Shown piece by piece: positions 7,893-16,656 of a stretch of DNA of 64,000 nt; the stretch's first letter is position 1; each line of letters begins with the position of its first letter. A program made the position numbers and the translations under genes. The DNA is from Candidatus Avelusimicrobium intestinipullorum (GTDB lineage Bacteria; Elusimicrobiota; Elusimicrobia; Elusimicrobiales; Elusimicrobiaceae): NCBI GenBank assembly GCA_944324635.1, contig CALUXC010000001.1, positions 482,369-546,368 of the forward strand, read 5' to 3'. A model generated the notes under the pieces. The model was given only the letters and a program-made list of their open reading frames with translations, was not told the DNA's origin and ran no database searches.

Positions 7893-8804
7893 TTATTGTT
7901 CGTCCCGCACGATGTAGCCAAACTCTTCCAACATTTTGGAATCGTTGCGCCAATTGGGCGACACCACCACATTTAATTCCAGGCGGTATTTGCGGCCCAG
8001 GAATTCTTCTATACGCTTTTGCGCACGTTTTCTAAGTTCGGCAATGGCGCTGCCGCCTTTGCCGATGATAATGGGTTTTTGGCTGTCGCGCTCTACGTGA
8101 ATGTTGGCCCGAATATAGTTTTTGGATCCCAAATCTTCGGTAAATTTTTCAATTTCCACATATGTGCTGTAAGGCACTTCTTTTTGATAGAGCAAAAAAA
8201 TCTGTTCGCGGATAAATTCCGCCACGTAAAAGCGTTCCCAGCGGTCCGTCCACTGGCCGGGCGGGAAATAGGCCGGGCTGTGGGGCATGGCCTCAATTAC
8301 GGCTTGTTTCAGCACATCGGTTCCCAAGCCTTTGGCCGCCGAAATACGAAACACTTTTTCCACTTTCAAATCCGCACGCACCCGCGCTTCCAGCGCGTCC
8401 AACACGGCGGAATCTTTCACCAAATCTATTTTGTTTAACGCAACAAAAACAGGACAATAAACCGTTTTTAATTTTTCCACCAATTTGGCATTTAGCGCAT
8501 AGTCGGCCGTGGCGTCCAGCAAAAAGACCACCAAATCCGCGTCTTCGCGCACGGCGCGGTCCACACAGCCCACCATGGTTTGCTGCAGCTTATACTGAGC
8601 CGTCAAAAAACCGGGGGTATCCACAAATACTACCTGATATCCCTCGCCTTCGGCGATAGCCAAAATATTTTGGCGCGTGGTTTGCGGCTTATACGTAACA
8701 GCGGAGAGAAGTCCGCCCGCCAAATTGTTAAGCAACGTGGACTTGCCCGCATTGGGCAGTCCGGCCAGTACGGCAAAACCGCTTTTGAAGTTTTTATCGT
8801 CCAT
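7893..8804 (-). CDS. era: GTPase Era
   Basis: Ribosome-associated GTPase that binds 16S rRNA and assists 30S maturation. From the ATG at 8804 (303 aa) it shows G1 GLPNAGKS (15-22), G3 DTPGF, G4 NKID and a C-terminal KH domain (IIIGKGGSAIAELRKRAQKR). An in-frame upstream extension to 8930 would overlap the divergent gene at 8864 and has no family support. The start is confirmed by position: a TACAAT box at 8811-8816 ends exactly six bases before the ATG, so the mRNA is probably leaderless. It is monocistronic. Confidence 0.93.
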   Translation of the reverse strand: MDDKNFKSGFAVLAGLPNAGKSTLLNNLAGGLLSAVTYKPQTTRQNILAIAEGEGYQVVFVDTPGFLTAQYKLQQTMVGCVDRAVREDADLVVFLLDATADYALNAKLVEKLKTVYCPVFVALNKIDLVKDSAVLDALEARVRADLKVEKVFRISAAKGLGTDVLKQAVIEAMPHSPAYFPPGQWTDRWERFYVAEFIREQIFLLYQKEVPYSTYVEIEKFTEDLGSKNYIRANIHVERDSQKPIIIGKGGSAIAELRKRAQKRIEEFLGRKYRLELNVVVSPNWRNDSKMLEEFGYIVRDEQ

Positions 8805-8810
8805 AGAAGT

Positions 8811-8857
8811 ATTGTACTTATTTTTGGCTGGTTCGCCAACGCGCAAACTGCTATACT
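8811..8857. promoter_or_regulatory. Divergent leaderless promoters of era and the VanX-like gene
   Basis: Minus-strand TACAAT (8811-8816) lies six bases before the era ATG at 8804. Plus-strand TATACT (8852-8857) lies six bases before the ATG at 8864. Both imply transcription starts at or beside the ATG. Only about 35 bases separate the two -10 boxes, so the promoters share their upstream region. Confidence 0.55.
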
Positions 8858-8863
8858 GAGGGT

Positions 8864-9496
8864 ATGAGAAGGCTTTTGCTTGGAATAAGCGCAATCCTTT
8901 TGCTGGCGGCGGGCCCGGCTCTTTCCGCACGGGAAGAAGCCCTAAACAAAGCCGGCCTTACGCATGTGGTGCCCAGTGCGGAGCTTCCCGTTTTTATCCG
9001 GCTGCGCTATGCCACCCCCCACAACTTTACCGGTAAAAAAATTTACGACTCGGACCAATGCTACCTGCACCGAGAAGCCTTCCTGGGCCTTCAAAAAGCC
9101 GTGCGTTTAGCGGCGCGCCAAAAAGAGCCGTTCACGTTTTGCCTGTGGGATTGTTACCGCCCGCAGGACGCCCATCAAAAGCTGTGGGACGCCGTCCCAA
9201 ACCCGAGCTATGTGGCCCCGCCCCGCAAAGGCTCCCGCCACAGCCGCGGCATGGCGGTGGATTTAACGCCATGCGATTTTGAAGGCAATGAGCTGGCCAT
9301 GCCTACGGATTTTGACAGTTTTTCCACCCGTGCCCACATGGATTTTTACGATCTCCCCCCCGATGTGCTGGCACGCAGAGAAACGCTTAAAAAAATCATG
9401 ACCGCCGCCGGGTTTACCTACACCCGCACCGAATGGTGGCATTTTGACAAAACAGGCTGGAAAGACAAACCCCTCTTAAATATCCCCCTCCCCTAA
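8864..9496 (+). CDS. D-Ala-D-Ala dipeptidase, VanX/DdpX type
   Basis: M15D zinc metallopeptidase that splits D-alanyl-D-alanine, probably in peptidoglycan recycling rather than vancomycin resistance, since no vanH, vanA or vanRS genes are nearby. The signal peptide (MRRLLLGISAILLLAAGPALS) places it in the periplasm. The zinc and catalytic residues are visible: the substrate arginine in YRP (Arg99), SRHSRGMAVDLTP with His126 and Asp133, and TEWWHF with Glu190 and His193. Length (210 aa) is normal. Transcription seems to begin at the ATG; the GAGGGT just before it would then lie outside the mRNA. Confidence 0.88.
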   Translation: MRRLLLGISAILLLAAGPALSAREEALNKAGLTHVVPSAELPVFIRLRYATPHNFTGKKIYDSDQCYLHREAFLGLQKAVRLAARQKEPFTFCLWDCYRPQDAHQKLWDAVPNPSYVAPPRKGSRHSRGMAVDLTPCDFEGNELAMPTDFDSFSTRAHMDFYDLPPDVLARRETLKKIMTAAGFTYTRTEWWHFDKTGWKDKPLLNIPLP

Positions 9497-9497
9497 A

Positions 9498-9528
9498 CAA
9501 AAAAGCGGGCCTTTTCAAAAGGCCCGCC
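9498..9528 (-). terminator. Terminator of the flavin reductase gene
   Basis: Hairpin GCGGGCCTTTT / AAAAGGCCCGC followed by TTTTTTG on the minus strand, between the stop codons of the two convergent genes. Confidence 0.8.
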
Positions 9529-9547
9529 AAAGCAAAACCCGGTCGGT

Positions 9548-10054
9548 TTATTCGGTGATATAACTATCCAGAATTTCGCCAAAATAAAACACGTGAAAGT
9601 CGTTCGGTTCTTTGTTATACCACAGCTCGTTAAGGGCTTTATTGAGGTTATCTTTTCCCATCAAGCGGTTATACACCACCGAACATTCAAAGTGCATGCC
9701 GGGCAAATCCAACACCGGGGTGGCTATTTTTTGCCCTTTCAACGTTTTCAGCCCGCAGGCGGACAGCTTGTCCATATGCCGGCCGGACTTTCCGCCGCAG
9801 ATCGGCACAAAACGGGACACGTCCTCGTACGGAATGGTAACGGTAAACTCGTGCGATTTTTCCAGCAGTTCATGCGTAAAGCGGTTTTCGCGCACCATCA
9901 CGCTAAACACCGGCAGGCGCCACATCACCCCGACGCTGCCCCAGCCGATAATCATGGTATTTATTTTATTGCCGGATTTGGTGGTCAAAAAAGCGGCTTT
10001 GGAAAGAATGTCTAAATTTTTTTCTGCGTTAAAATTATACGGTACTCTTTGCAT
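9548..10054 (-). CDS. Flavin reductase family (FMN-binding) protein
   Basis: The 168-residue protein contains the split-barrel FMN-binding pattern of the flavin reductase-like family: SKAAFLTTKSGNKINTMIIGWGSVGVMW, then FSVMVRENRFTHELLEKSHEFTV. A role in NAD(P)H-flavin reduction or as a small flavoprotein is known for the family; the exact substrate cannot be read. I chose the ATG at 10054 because GGAAGGGGG lies about 9 nt upstream; the longer reading to 10105 adds 17 atypical residues. It is monocistronic, between convergent and co-directional terminators. Confidence 0.8.
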   Translation of the reverse strand: MQRVPYNFNAEKNLDILSKAAFLTTKSGNKINTMIIGWGSVGVMWRLPVFSVMVRENRFTHELLEKSHEFTVTIPYEDVSRFVPICGGKSGRHMDKLSACGLKTLKGQKIATPVLDLPGMHFECSVVYNRLMGKDNLNKALNELWYNKEPNDFHVFYFGEILDSYITE

Positions 10055-10114
10055 AAACAAGTCCCCCTTCCTGTTTATTATAGCTTCCCAAAAAGCCATA
10101 TTCAAGTGAAAAAA

Positions 10115-10161
10115 TATATAAGAAAGCCCGGTTCCTGCCGTTTAAGCAAAAACCGGGCCTG
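10115..10161 (-). terminator. Terminator of the MFS?/DUF4321-maf-trxB transcription unit
   Basis: Stem AGCCCGGTT / AACCGGGCCT with a long loop, followed on the minus strand by TTTCTTATATATTTTTT. It lies 17 nt after the trxB stop. Confidence 0.75.
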
Positions 10162-10177
10162 GCAAAAAGCAAAAGGC

Positions 10178-11104
10178 TTAGCGGTGCAAATTGACAAACG
10201 CCGCCGCCTCTATGCCGGCCTTCGCGCCGGAACCGGCCGCAATAATGGCCTGGCGGTAGTGTTTATCGGCACAATCGCCCGCGGCAAAAATGCCTTCCAC
10301 CGTAGTGTGGGTGCGTTCATCGGCCAGGACGAGCCCCCCGTCCGACAGCGCAACCAACGAATCTTTCAAAAATTCCGTCTGCGGCACGGCTCCCACCGCC
10401 ACGAACAGGCCCGCACAGGCAATATCGGCAAGTTCGCCGGTTTTCACATTTTTCACCCGCACGCCTTCCACCACGTCCGTTCCCAAAATTTCCACAGGAA
10501 CGCTGTTTAACACCAGGTGAATGTTGGGCGTGTTTTTCACTTTTTCCACGGTCACTTGGTCCGCGCGGAACGCGTCGCGGCGGTGAATTAAGTTTACTTC
10601 CGGGCAAAACTGGGAAAGGAAAAGTGCATCTTCAAAAGCGGTATTCCCGCCGCCCACAATGCACACTTTTTTGCCACGCATAAAAAATCCGTCGCACGTA
10701 GCACAGGCGGAAAGGCCATGGCCCATAAATTTTTCTTCCCCGGGCAGACCCAGCCAGCGCGCCTTGGCGCCCGTGGCCACGATCACGCTGGCGGCTTTGT
10801 ATTGTTTACCGTCGGCACAAGTCAGCACGAACGGGGATTTTTCCCCCTCCAGCTTGACGATTTCGTCAGACGTAAACTCCACCCCCAGGCGCTTGCACTG
10901 TTTGTGCATATTGTCCATAATTTCAAACCCGCCAATCGGGTCCACAAAGCCTGCGTAGTTTTCAATATCGCTGGTTTGCAATAACTGCCCGCCGGGCACC
11001 GCCCCGCCGGCAATCACCGTTTTCACGCCGGCGCGCACCGCATAAATGGCCGCACTGCAGCCTGCAGGGCCCGCACCGATAATCAGCAAATCCGTTTCTG
11101 TCAT
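10178..11104 (-). CDS. trxB: Thioredoxin reductase
   Basis: FAD flavoenzyme that passes electrons from NADPH to thioredoxin. Seen: the FAD motif LIIGAGPAGCSAA at the N-terminus, the redox-active CATC (134-137) in SACATCDGFF, the NADPH motif CIVGGGNTAFEDA, and the C-terminal FAD motif GIFAAGDCADKHYRQAI. Length (308 aa) is typical for the low-molecular-weight bacterial enzyme. It starts inside the end of maf (four-base overlap), so the two are co-translated. No thioredoxin gene is in the window. Confidence 0.93.
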   Translation of the reverse strand: MTETDLLIIGAGPAGCSAAIYAVRAGVKTVIAGGAVPGGQLLQTSDIENYAGFVDPIGGFEIMDNMHKQCKRLGVEFTSDEIVKLEGEKSPFVLTCADGKQYKAASVIVATGAKARWLGLPGEEKFMGHGLSACATCDGFFMRGKKVCIVGGGNTAFEDALFLSQFCPEVNLIHRRDAFRADQVTVEKVKNTPNIHLVLNSVPVEILGTDVVEGVRVKNVKTGELADIACAGLFVAVGAVPQTEFLKDSLVALSDGGLVLADERTHTTVEGIFAAGDCADKHYRQAIIAAGSGAKAGIEAAAFVNLHR

Positions 11105-11658
11105 AATGCCAAGAACTCCTTAAACAATTTTTGAAAAAACTCCACCGGAAACCCCACCACATTGCTGCGGCTGCCCACAATGCGTTCAATAAACGGGTCT
11201 TCCGTGTCCTGCACGGCGTAAGCGCCGGCTTTATCCATATGTTTGCCGGCCAAGTGCTCCAGTTCCGCTTCGCTTAGCGTGCGGGCTTTGCATTTGGACA
11301 CGTCATGCCCAAAAAGCATTTTCTGCTCCTCCAAGTTCATCACGCATACGCCCGTGTATACCGACTGCCAGGACCCGTTCAGCTTGCGCAAAATGCGCAG
11401 CGCATCGGCACGGTCCTTGGGTTTGCCGATAATTTCCCCTTTGCAATACACCAGCGTATCCGCGCCAATCACTACCGCACCGGGATATTTGCGCGCCACG
11501 TCAAAAGCCTTTTGAATGGCCAATTCTTTCACGCGCGCGGCGGGACGTTTTTTATCGCTTTTTTCCGGGCATTGGGACGGAATAATTTCAAACGGCAGCC
11601 CCAATTCTTTCAAAAGCGCAATCCGACGAGGCGACTTGGAAGCAAGCACTAAACGCAT
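11101..11658 (-). CDS. maf: Maf-like nucleoside triphosphate pyrophosphatase
   Basis: House-cleaning enzyme that hydrolyses non-canonical or m5U/UTP-type nucleotides. It begins with the canonical LASKSPRRIALLKELG, has the acidic VVIGADTLVYCKGEIIGKP motif (near 63-80), and a DKAGAYAVQ block near residue 140, all standard for Maf (185 aa). It overlaps trxB by four bases downstream and follows the small membrane protein gene by 3 nt, indicating one operon. Confidence 0.9.
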   Translation of the reverse strand: MRLVLASKSPRRIALLKELGLPFEIIPSQCPEKSDKKRPAARVKELAIQKAFDVARKYPGAVVIGADTLVYCKGEIIGKPKDRADALRILRKLNGSWQSVYTGVCVMNLEEQKMLFGHDVSKCKARTLSEAELEHLAGKHMDKAGAYAVQDTEDPFIERIVGSRSNVVGFPVEFFQKLFKEFLAL

Positions 11659-11661
11659 AAG

Positions 11662-11880
11662 CTATTTCCGTACAAATTTGGATATAATCACATACCCCAG
11701 CACAAGCCCCACCGCCCCGCAAATGCTCACATGCAGCGAAAGCGGATGAATGCCGATTCCGTACACGCGGGTAAGAGCCTGGTCCAGCTGGACGGGCAGG
11801 AACGAAGCTACTTTTTCCAGCCCCAAACCGATAATCGCGCCAACCAACAGCGTCAGCACGGCAAAAACAATTCCTCTCAT
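11662..11880 (-). CDS. Small membrane protein, DUF4321-like
   Basis: A 72-residue protein with two hydrophobic helices (about 3-22 and 48-66) joined by a short amphipathic segment. It has no signal-peptide cleavage motif, so it is likely an inner-membrane protein with both ends on the same side. Size, GLGLEKV after the first helix and the location next to maf resemble the DUF4321 family, but I give this only moderate weight. AAGGAG precedes the ATG by about 9 nt. Co-transcribed with maf and trxB. Confidence 0.6.
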   Translation of the reverse strand: MRGIVFAVLTLLVGAIIGLGLEKVASFLPVQLDQALTRVYGIGIHPLSLHVSICGAVGLVLGYVIISKFVRK

Positions 11881-11899
11881 ACCAAACGACTCCTTCTTC

Positions 11900-13144
11900 T
11901 TAACTTAAGGTTATTGTATCTTTTTTAATAGGCACGGGCACATTGGTTTTTCCGTCTTCGGCATCGGTAAGGTGTTTGCGCATGCGCAAGAACCCCCACC
12001 CCGCCAACAGCGCCGCCGCGCCCACAATCAGCCACGGGCCCGGCAAATAATGCGGGGCCACATAATCGCTCAATACTCCCGCGCCGAAAAACCCGGCCGC
12101 GGAACCCAAATTGTAAAACACCATCAACATGCCCAAATAACGCCCGCGCGTTTCGCGCGAAGCAATGTTGGACACCATGGTCTGCTCCCCGGGGGAAACG
12201 ATTAACTCGCCCAGCCCCGCCAAAAATACGCCCACAGCAATTAGGGTAAATCCGTCAAAAAATCCGACGGACCCAAACCCCACCGCATACAGCGCACACC
12301 CAATAAACATAGCCGTGGAAAGGCGTATACGGGCCATCAGCTTGGTGGCCCAATACTGCAAGAACACCACTACCAGGCCGTTAATGGTAAAAAACCAGCC
12401 GATATAATATTCCGGCATTTGCAAATACTGCTTACAATGAATGGAAAGCCCCACCACCAGCTGCGAGTTCACCGCGGTGATGACCACCACGTAAAAGCAG
12501 ATTTTGGCCAGGCGGGAATCCTTAAGAGACAGCAAGGCCGACACAAAACTGGGTTTGCGGGATTTGCAGGGGACGTGACTATCCTGCACTTGGCGGGAGA
12601 GGTACAAAATCGTCACCGCATACAAAAGCGCCGTAAAGAAAAACGCCAAGCTATATGAGTAACGCACCAAAAATCCGCCCGCCGCCGGCCCCAGCGCCCA
12701 GCCGATATTAAGCCCGATGCGGATAATGCCAAACGCTTCCACGCGGTCTTTGGGGGTGGTGTTGTCGGTCACCCAGGCATTGGAAGCCGGGCGGAAAAAA
12801 GCCCCCAGGAAAGTGGTTAAAAAATAACAGGTAAGCATCCAGCCCACCTGTACTTTAAGTTCAATGCACAGCCCCAGCGCAAACATGGCTACAATTTGGG
12901 AAAACAGCCCCCACATCATCACGGTTTTGCGGCCAAATACATCGGCCAGCTCCCCGCTGATAGCGCTGGATACACAGCGAGATAACCCCGCCAGCGCGAT
13001 CACCAACCCCGCCATAGAAGAGGTCAGCCCCCGCTGGGAGATAAGATAAATGGTGAAAAAAGGCAATGAAAGCCCGTAACCAAACAGCAAAAGGCCGTTG
13101 GCCAGGGCAATAATAATCATTCCGCGACGAGTTTGAGGTTGCAT
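11900..13144 (-). CDS. Major facilitator superfamily transporter
   Basis: The 414-residue protein has about twelve hydrophobic helices. The loop after helix 2 reads ELADVFGRKTVM, matching the MFS motif GxxxDRxGRR-type between TM2 and TM3. It is probably a proton-driven exporter of the drug/metabolite class, but substrate cannot be predicted. It ends 19 nt before the start of the DUF4321-like gene, with no terminator seen between, so it may head a four-gene unit with DUF4321, maf and trxB. A TACAAT box lies 8 nt before the ATG, giving a transcript with almost no leader. Confidence 0.85.
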   Translation of the reverse strand: MQPQTRRGMIIIALANGLLLFGYGLSLPFFTIYLISQRGLTSSMAGLVIALAGLSRCVSSAISGELADVFGRKTVMMWGLFSQIVAMFALGLCIELKVQVGWMLTCYFLTTFLGAFFRPASNAWVTDNTTPKDRVEAFGIIRIGLNIGWALGPAAGGFLVRYSYSLAFFFTALLYAVTILYLSRQVQDSHVPCKSRKPSFVSALLSLKDSRLAKICFYVVVITAVNSQLVVGLSIHCKQYLQMPEYYIGWFFTINGLVVVFLQYWATKLMARIRLSTAMFIGCALYAVGFGSVGFFDGFTLIAVGVFLAGLGELIVSPGEQTMVSNIASRETRGRYLGMLMVFYNLGSAAGFFGAGVLSDYVAPHYLPGPWLIVGAAALLAGWGFLRMRKHLTDAEDGKTNVPVPIKKDTITLS

Positions 13145-13152
13145 ATGTATAT

Positions 13153-13158
13153 ATTGTA
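13153..13158 (-). promoter_or_regulatory. -10 box of the MFS transporter gene
   Basis: TACAAT on the minus strand, ending eight bases before the ATG at 13144. No Shine-Dalgarno sequence fits in the remaining space. Confidence 0.4.
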
Positions 13159-13254
13159 TTAAATCCGCGCGCCCCGCGGAAGTTCCGTCCAGGCTACCGT
13201 CTGAGAAGAAACCCTTGCGGGAGAAAAAAATTGGTTAATTAAAGTATATTTTGA

Positions 13255-13260
13255 TATAAT
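13255..13260 (+). promoter_or_regulatory. -10 box of yggS-yggU
   Basis: TATAAT, 17 bases before the ATG at 13278, leaving room for the Shine-Dalgarno sequence AAGGGAA. This is a normal leadered gene, unlike several neighbours. Confidence 0.5.
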
Positions 13261-13277
13261 ATGTCAAGGGAATTTTT

Positions 13278-13982
13278 ATGAACAGGGAAGAAATGATTGT
13301 TAAAAACTTTCAAAACGTTCAGGCCGCCCTGTTGGCCGCGTGCGAAAGAAGCAAACGCAACCCGAACGAAATTACCCTGTTAGCCGTTACCAAATACGCC
13401 AAAGACGAAGACGTTTTAACGCTCTTGCAAAAAGGGCTTATCCGGCATGTGGGCGAATCGCGCGTGCAGCAGGCTTTGGCTCGTTGGACCCGCCCCGATT
13501 TTGCACGTTTTGACACCGTAAAGCACTTCATCGGGCATTTGCAAAAAAACAAAGCCGCCAAGGCTGCCCGTTTTTTTGATTTTATTGACTCGCTGGACGA
13601 TTGGGACACCGCACTAACCCTGGAACGCGCCTTGCCGCAAGGCAAAACGCTGCGTGCCCTGGTGCAGGTGAAACTGACCGATAAAGACACCCAGTCGGGC
13701 TTGCCGCTGGCCCAGGCCAGAGAGCTGGCCAAACGCTTAAAAGAGCTTAGCCGCGTGCGGGTGTGCGGGTATATGGCTATTGCGCCGCAAGGCGCACAAA
13801 CGGCCGAATTAAGGCGCTTGTTTGCTCAGTTAAAACAAGCCTTTGACGAAGATTTTGCCCCGGGGCAGGAAAGATATCTTTCCCTGGGCATGAGCCAAGA
13901 TTTTGAAACGGCGGTGGAAGAGGGGTCTTCCCTGCCCAGAATAGGCAGCAAATTGTTTGCCGATAATTTGGAGGGTTTATGA
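13278..13982 (+). CDS. yggS: PLP homeostasis protein, YggS/PLPBP family
   Basis: Single-domain alanine-racemase-fold protein that binds pyridoxal phosphate and maintains vitamin B6 and amino-acid balance. Landmarks: the PLP lysine in LLAVTKYAKDEDVL (near residue 38), GESRVQQAL in place of the usual GENxxQ, HFIGHLQKNKAAKAA, and the C-terminal LSLGMSQDFETAVEEGSS (GMSxD motif). Length is 234 aa, normal. It overlaps the next gene by four bases. In many bacteria yggS sits with yggU/yggT, as here. Confidence 0.9.
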   Translation: MNREEMIVKNFQNVQAALLAACERSKRNPNEITLLAVTKYAKDEDVLTLLQKGLIRHVGESRVQQALARWTRPDFARFDTVKHFIGHLQKNKAAKAARFFDFIDSLDDWDTALTLERALPQGKTLRALVQVKLTDKDTQSGLPLAQARELAKRLKELSRVRVCGYMAIAPQGAQTAELRRLFAQLKQAFDEDFAPGQERYLSLGMSQDFETAVEEGSSLPRIGSKLFADNLEGL

Positions 13983-14245
13983 TAATAAAAGTCCGTTTAA
14001 TCCCGACTGCGGGCCGCAACGAAGTAATCAGCCGTATTGGAAGCGTGTTACGCGTCAAGATTAAAAACAAAAAAGTGGACGACGATGCCGCAAACGCCAT
14101 TATGAAAACCTTCCTGGCGGACTTTTTTAACGTACAAGAAGACAGTATCATCATCGTCAAAGGGGCCAAAGGAAAGGAAAAAACCGTGGAAGTGCGCGAC
14201 AAAAGCGAAGAAGAACTCCGCAAAATTATGGATTCCATTCCGTAG
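13979..14245 (+). CDS. yggU: DUF167 family protein (YggU)
   Basis: Small (88 aa) cytoplasmic protein with the DUF167 pattern: VRLIPTAGRNEV at the start, then VKIKNKKVDDDAANAIMKTFLADFF and IIVKGAKGKEKTVEV. The biochemical role of the family is unknown. Coupled to yggS by an ATGA overlap and followed by a terminator. Confidence 0.85.
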   Translation: MIIKVRLIPTAGRNEVISRIGSVLRVKIKNKKVDDDAANAIMKTFLADFFNVQEDSIIIVKGAKGKEKTVEVRDKSEEELRKIMDSIP

Positions 14246-14261
14246 GCTTTATCCCCATTTA

Positions 14262-14297
14262 GAAAAAAATCCCCGGCATAAAACCGGGGATTTTTTT
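14262..14297 (+). terminator. Bidirectional terminator between yggU and a pilin gene
   Basis: Stem AATCCCCGG / CCGGGGATT flanked by A7 on the left and T7 on the right. It fits both the plus-strand yggU and the minus-strand pilin ending at 14313. Confidence 0.85.
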
Positions 14298-14312
14298 GGG
14301 ATAAAAAGGCTG

Positions 14313-14774
14313 TTATTTAACGATTGTCCAGCGGGCGCCCTGTCCGCCGCCTTTGGACGTATCGGCCCCCAAGGCGTTGCAAATTCTTTTGGCGTACTCA
14401 ATGTCGGACGCGGAACCGGAGTCCGTACCGCACACGGTATTAGCACCGCCTTTGGACATGGTGTCGGAAGTGCGGTAAGCCAACAAATACGGTTTTTTCT
14501 TGGAATAAGCCGCTACGGAAATACCGGCCCATCTGTAATTAAAATGCTGGCCTGTGGGCACGGGAATATCCAGTTCGGACAAATCCGTAGCATACTGTCC
14601 GTTAGACATAAAATACAATTCCTGGGCTTCGCGAATGCTCTTAAGCACGGCCAAAGGCTCGGCCGCACGCGATTTTTCCACCGCAAATTCATACTGCGGC
14701 ACCGCTATCGCGGCCAAAATACCAATAATCAGTACCACTACCAACAGTTCTATTAACGTAAACCCTTTTTTCAT
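14313..14774 (-). CDS. Type IV pilin-like protein (orphan copy 1)
   Basis: Type III prepilin leader MKKG, cleaved before Phe, then FTLIELLVVVLIIGILAA with the conserved Glu5. The next part, VPQYEFAVEKSRAAEPL, continues the pilin helix, and the globular C-terminus has a cysteine pair (VCGTDSG...RICNALG). Total 153 aa. The ATG at 14774 has GGTGGAG six bases upstream; an upstream in-frame GTG belongs to that ribosome binding site. The gene stands alone, between terminators, far from the pilus operon at 34-49 kb. It could supply a major or variant subunit to that system. Confidence 0.88.
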   Translation of the reverse strand: MKKGFTLIELLVVVLIIGILAAIAVPQYEFAVEKSRAAEPLAVLKSIREAQELYFMSNGQYATDLSELDIPVPTGQHFNYRWAGISVAAYSKKKPYLLAYRTSDTMSKGGANTVCGTDSGSASDIEYAKRICNALGADTSKGGGQGARWTIVK

Positions 14775-14852
14775 GTTCTCCACCTTACTAAAGATGCGTA
14801 TATGTTAATTGTAATAATTCTGAATTTATAAGGTAACTTTCATCCGTGTTAC

Positions 14853-14885
14853 ACAAAAAACCGCCGCAGCCGGTAGCTGCGGCGG
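14853..14885 (-). terminator. Terminator of the GH3 gene
   Basis: Stem CCGCCGCAGC / GCTGCGGCGG, then TTTTTTGTGT on the minus strand. Confidence 0.8.
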
Positions 14886-14906
14886 ATAACGGTAAGGGAA
14901 ATACCT

Positions 14907-16613
14907 TTACTTAAACGTAATGGGCAGGCGGCCCTTGGCAGGCGCGTCCCCCAGCACAATTTTGGCCGCCGTTTGCATGGCGTAAGAGGTGGGGCCGTAG
15001 AGGGCCAGCACCGTCTGCGCCTGCGGATAAAGCGGGATTTCGTACGGATTTAACAAAGACAAGAGCACCACCGGCTGGTTGGCTTGGGAAGCCTCGCTAA
15101 GCAGCTGCTGGGCTAAGGCGTACTGTTTGTCGTTCATCACGCTGGTGCGGGAGGTGCCCAACACCACGGCATCGGCCCCTTCCATGCACTGGCGGGCCGC
15201 TTGGGCGGCTTTGGCATCGGGCGCCAGCGGAGCAAAAACGGAACGAACAGTTTTGCCCTGCTCTTGCAAATAATCGGTAAAGGATTTTAACTGCAGGCTA
15301 AAGATACCGTCCGCAAAAAACACCGCGCAAATGTTTTGCTTGTCTTTGGCAAGCGGCAGGAGCTTTTGCGTATCGCGCACCAGCGTCACCCCCGCTTCGG
15401 CCGCGCGTTGGGAGGCAGCCTCAAACCCGGTATCCTCGTCCGCCGTGGGAGTCCCGTCAAACAAGCCCAGGCTGCGTTTTAAGTCCAGCACTTTTTGGGC
15501 CGCTTGGCGGATATGTTCGGCAGATACTTCCGGCTTATCGGAAGCGACCGTCTTTTCCACGTAATCGGCCGCGCGTTTGGGATAGGTGCGGGCCGTTTTC
15601 ATATCGCGCACGTCACCGCTTAAAAGCAAAATATCGTTACCCGCATTATACGTGCGGCGCACAATTTCCTCCACGCTAATGCCTTTTACCGCCCCCATAT
15701 CCAGGCCGTCGGTGGCAATCAACCCCTTAAAACCCATCTTGCCGCGGAGTAAATCATTTAAGATTTTAGAGGAAAACAAAGCCGAATTTTCCGCGTCCAA
15801 CGCCGGGTACACCACGTGCGCACTCATTACGCCCATCACGCCGGCGTCTACCGGCACCTGAAAGGCCGAAATGTGCGTTTTCCACAATTCCTCTTCGGAA
15901 AGCGCCGTCACGGGTTGTTCGTAGTGAGAATCCACCGACGTATCCCCATGGCCGGGGAAATGTTTTACAAACGCCGGAACCCCATTGGACTGAAGCGCCC
16001 GCACCGCCGCCGCGGAAAAGCGCCCCACCTGGGCGGCATTATCCCCAAACGAACGGGTTTGAATAATGGGGTTTTGCGGGTTGGAGTTGACGTCCGTCAC
16101 CGGGCCGCAAACGGTGTTGGCGCCGGCCAGCTTCACTTCGCGCGCCTGCGCGGCATACATATCCGCTACCACCTGTTCATCGCCCGAGGCCGCCAGCAAC
16201 ATATTGGAAGGCATTTGCTTTAACCCCAAGAACATGGGAGAGGTGACCGTCCCCCCTTCGTAATCAATTGCCAGCAAGAGCGGAATTTTATGCGGGCTTT
16301 TGGCGGCCCATTTGTGCAAGTCGCGCACGGTTTTTAAGAGTTTTTTGCGTTGCTTGGCAATAAAACGCGCCTGATTTTTGGCATTTAACTTGGGGTGGAT
16401 TAAAAGGCCTTCGTTGGCTTTGATAAAAAAGCCCGTTACTTCGCCTTTTAATACGGCGTCCTTAAACGCTTTTTGCTCCCCGATTACCACGCGGGGCATA
16501 ATGGTTTGCCCCACTTGTTCGCGCAGGGTTAAATCGTCCGCCTGGACGGTCGGCTGCGCCTGAAGCGGCGTCAGCCACAACAAACCCGCCGCCAACAGTG
16601 CTAGTTTTTTCAT
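14907..16613 (-). CDS. Glycoside hydrolase family 3, beta-N-acetylhexosaminidase-like
   Basis: Exported GH3 enzyme. The signal peptide is KKLALLAAGLLWLTPLQAQ. The GH3 signature KHFPGHGDTSVDSH (near 218-231), with the NagZ-type catalytic His/Asp loop, is followed by the nucleophile region LIATDGLDMGAV (near 300). This is the pattern of beta-N-acetylhexosaminidases that trim peptidoglycan or chitin fragments. The C-terminal third (from about 400) resembles the GH3 C-domain. At about 568 aa it is longer than cytoplasmic NagZ, which fits the two-domain secreted type. I use the ATG at 16613, with GAGAGGGTG upstream. Confidence 0.85.
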   Translation of the reverse strand: MKKLALLAAGLLWLTPLQAQPTVQADDLTLREQVGQTIMPRVVIGEQKAFKDAVLKGEVTGFFIKANEGLLIHPKLNAKNQARFIAKQRKKLLKTVRDLHKWAAKSPHKIPLLLAIDYEGGTVTSPMFLGLKQMPSNMLLAASGDEQVVADMYAAQAREVKLAGANTVCGPVTDVNSNPQNPIIQTRSFGDNAAQVGRFSAAAVRALQSNGVPAFVKHFPGHGDTSVDSHYEQPVTALSEEELWKTHISAFQVPVDAGVMGVMSAHVVYPALDAENSALFSSKILNDLLRGKMGFKGLIATDGLDMGAVKGISVEEIVRRTYNAGNDILLLSGDVRDMKTARTYPKRAADYVEKTVASDKPEVSAEHIRQAAQKVLDLKRSLGLFDGTPTADEDTGFEAASQRAAEAGVTLVRDTQKLLPLAKDKQNICAVFFADGIFSLQLKSFTDYLQEQGKTVRSVFAPLAPDAKAAQAARQCMEGADAVVLGTSRTSVMNDKQYALAQQLLSEASQANQPVVLLSLLNPYEIPLYPQAQTVLALYGPTSYAMQTAAKIVLGDAPAKGRLPITFK

Positions 16614-16656
16614 GGTCACCCTCTCTGTTGTAAATTTGAATTATATTTTAAGTATA

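Noticed and set aside
8864..9496. Vancomycin resistance
   Set aside because: A VanX-type dipeptidase alone, without vanH, ligase or regulators, is better explained as peptidoglycan recycling.
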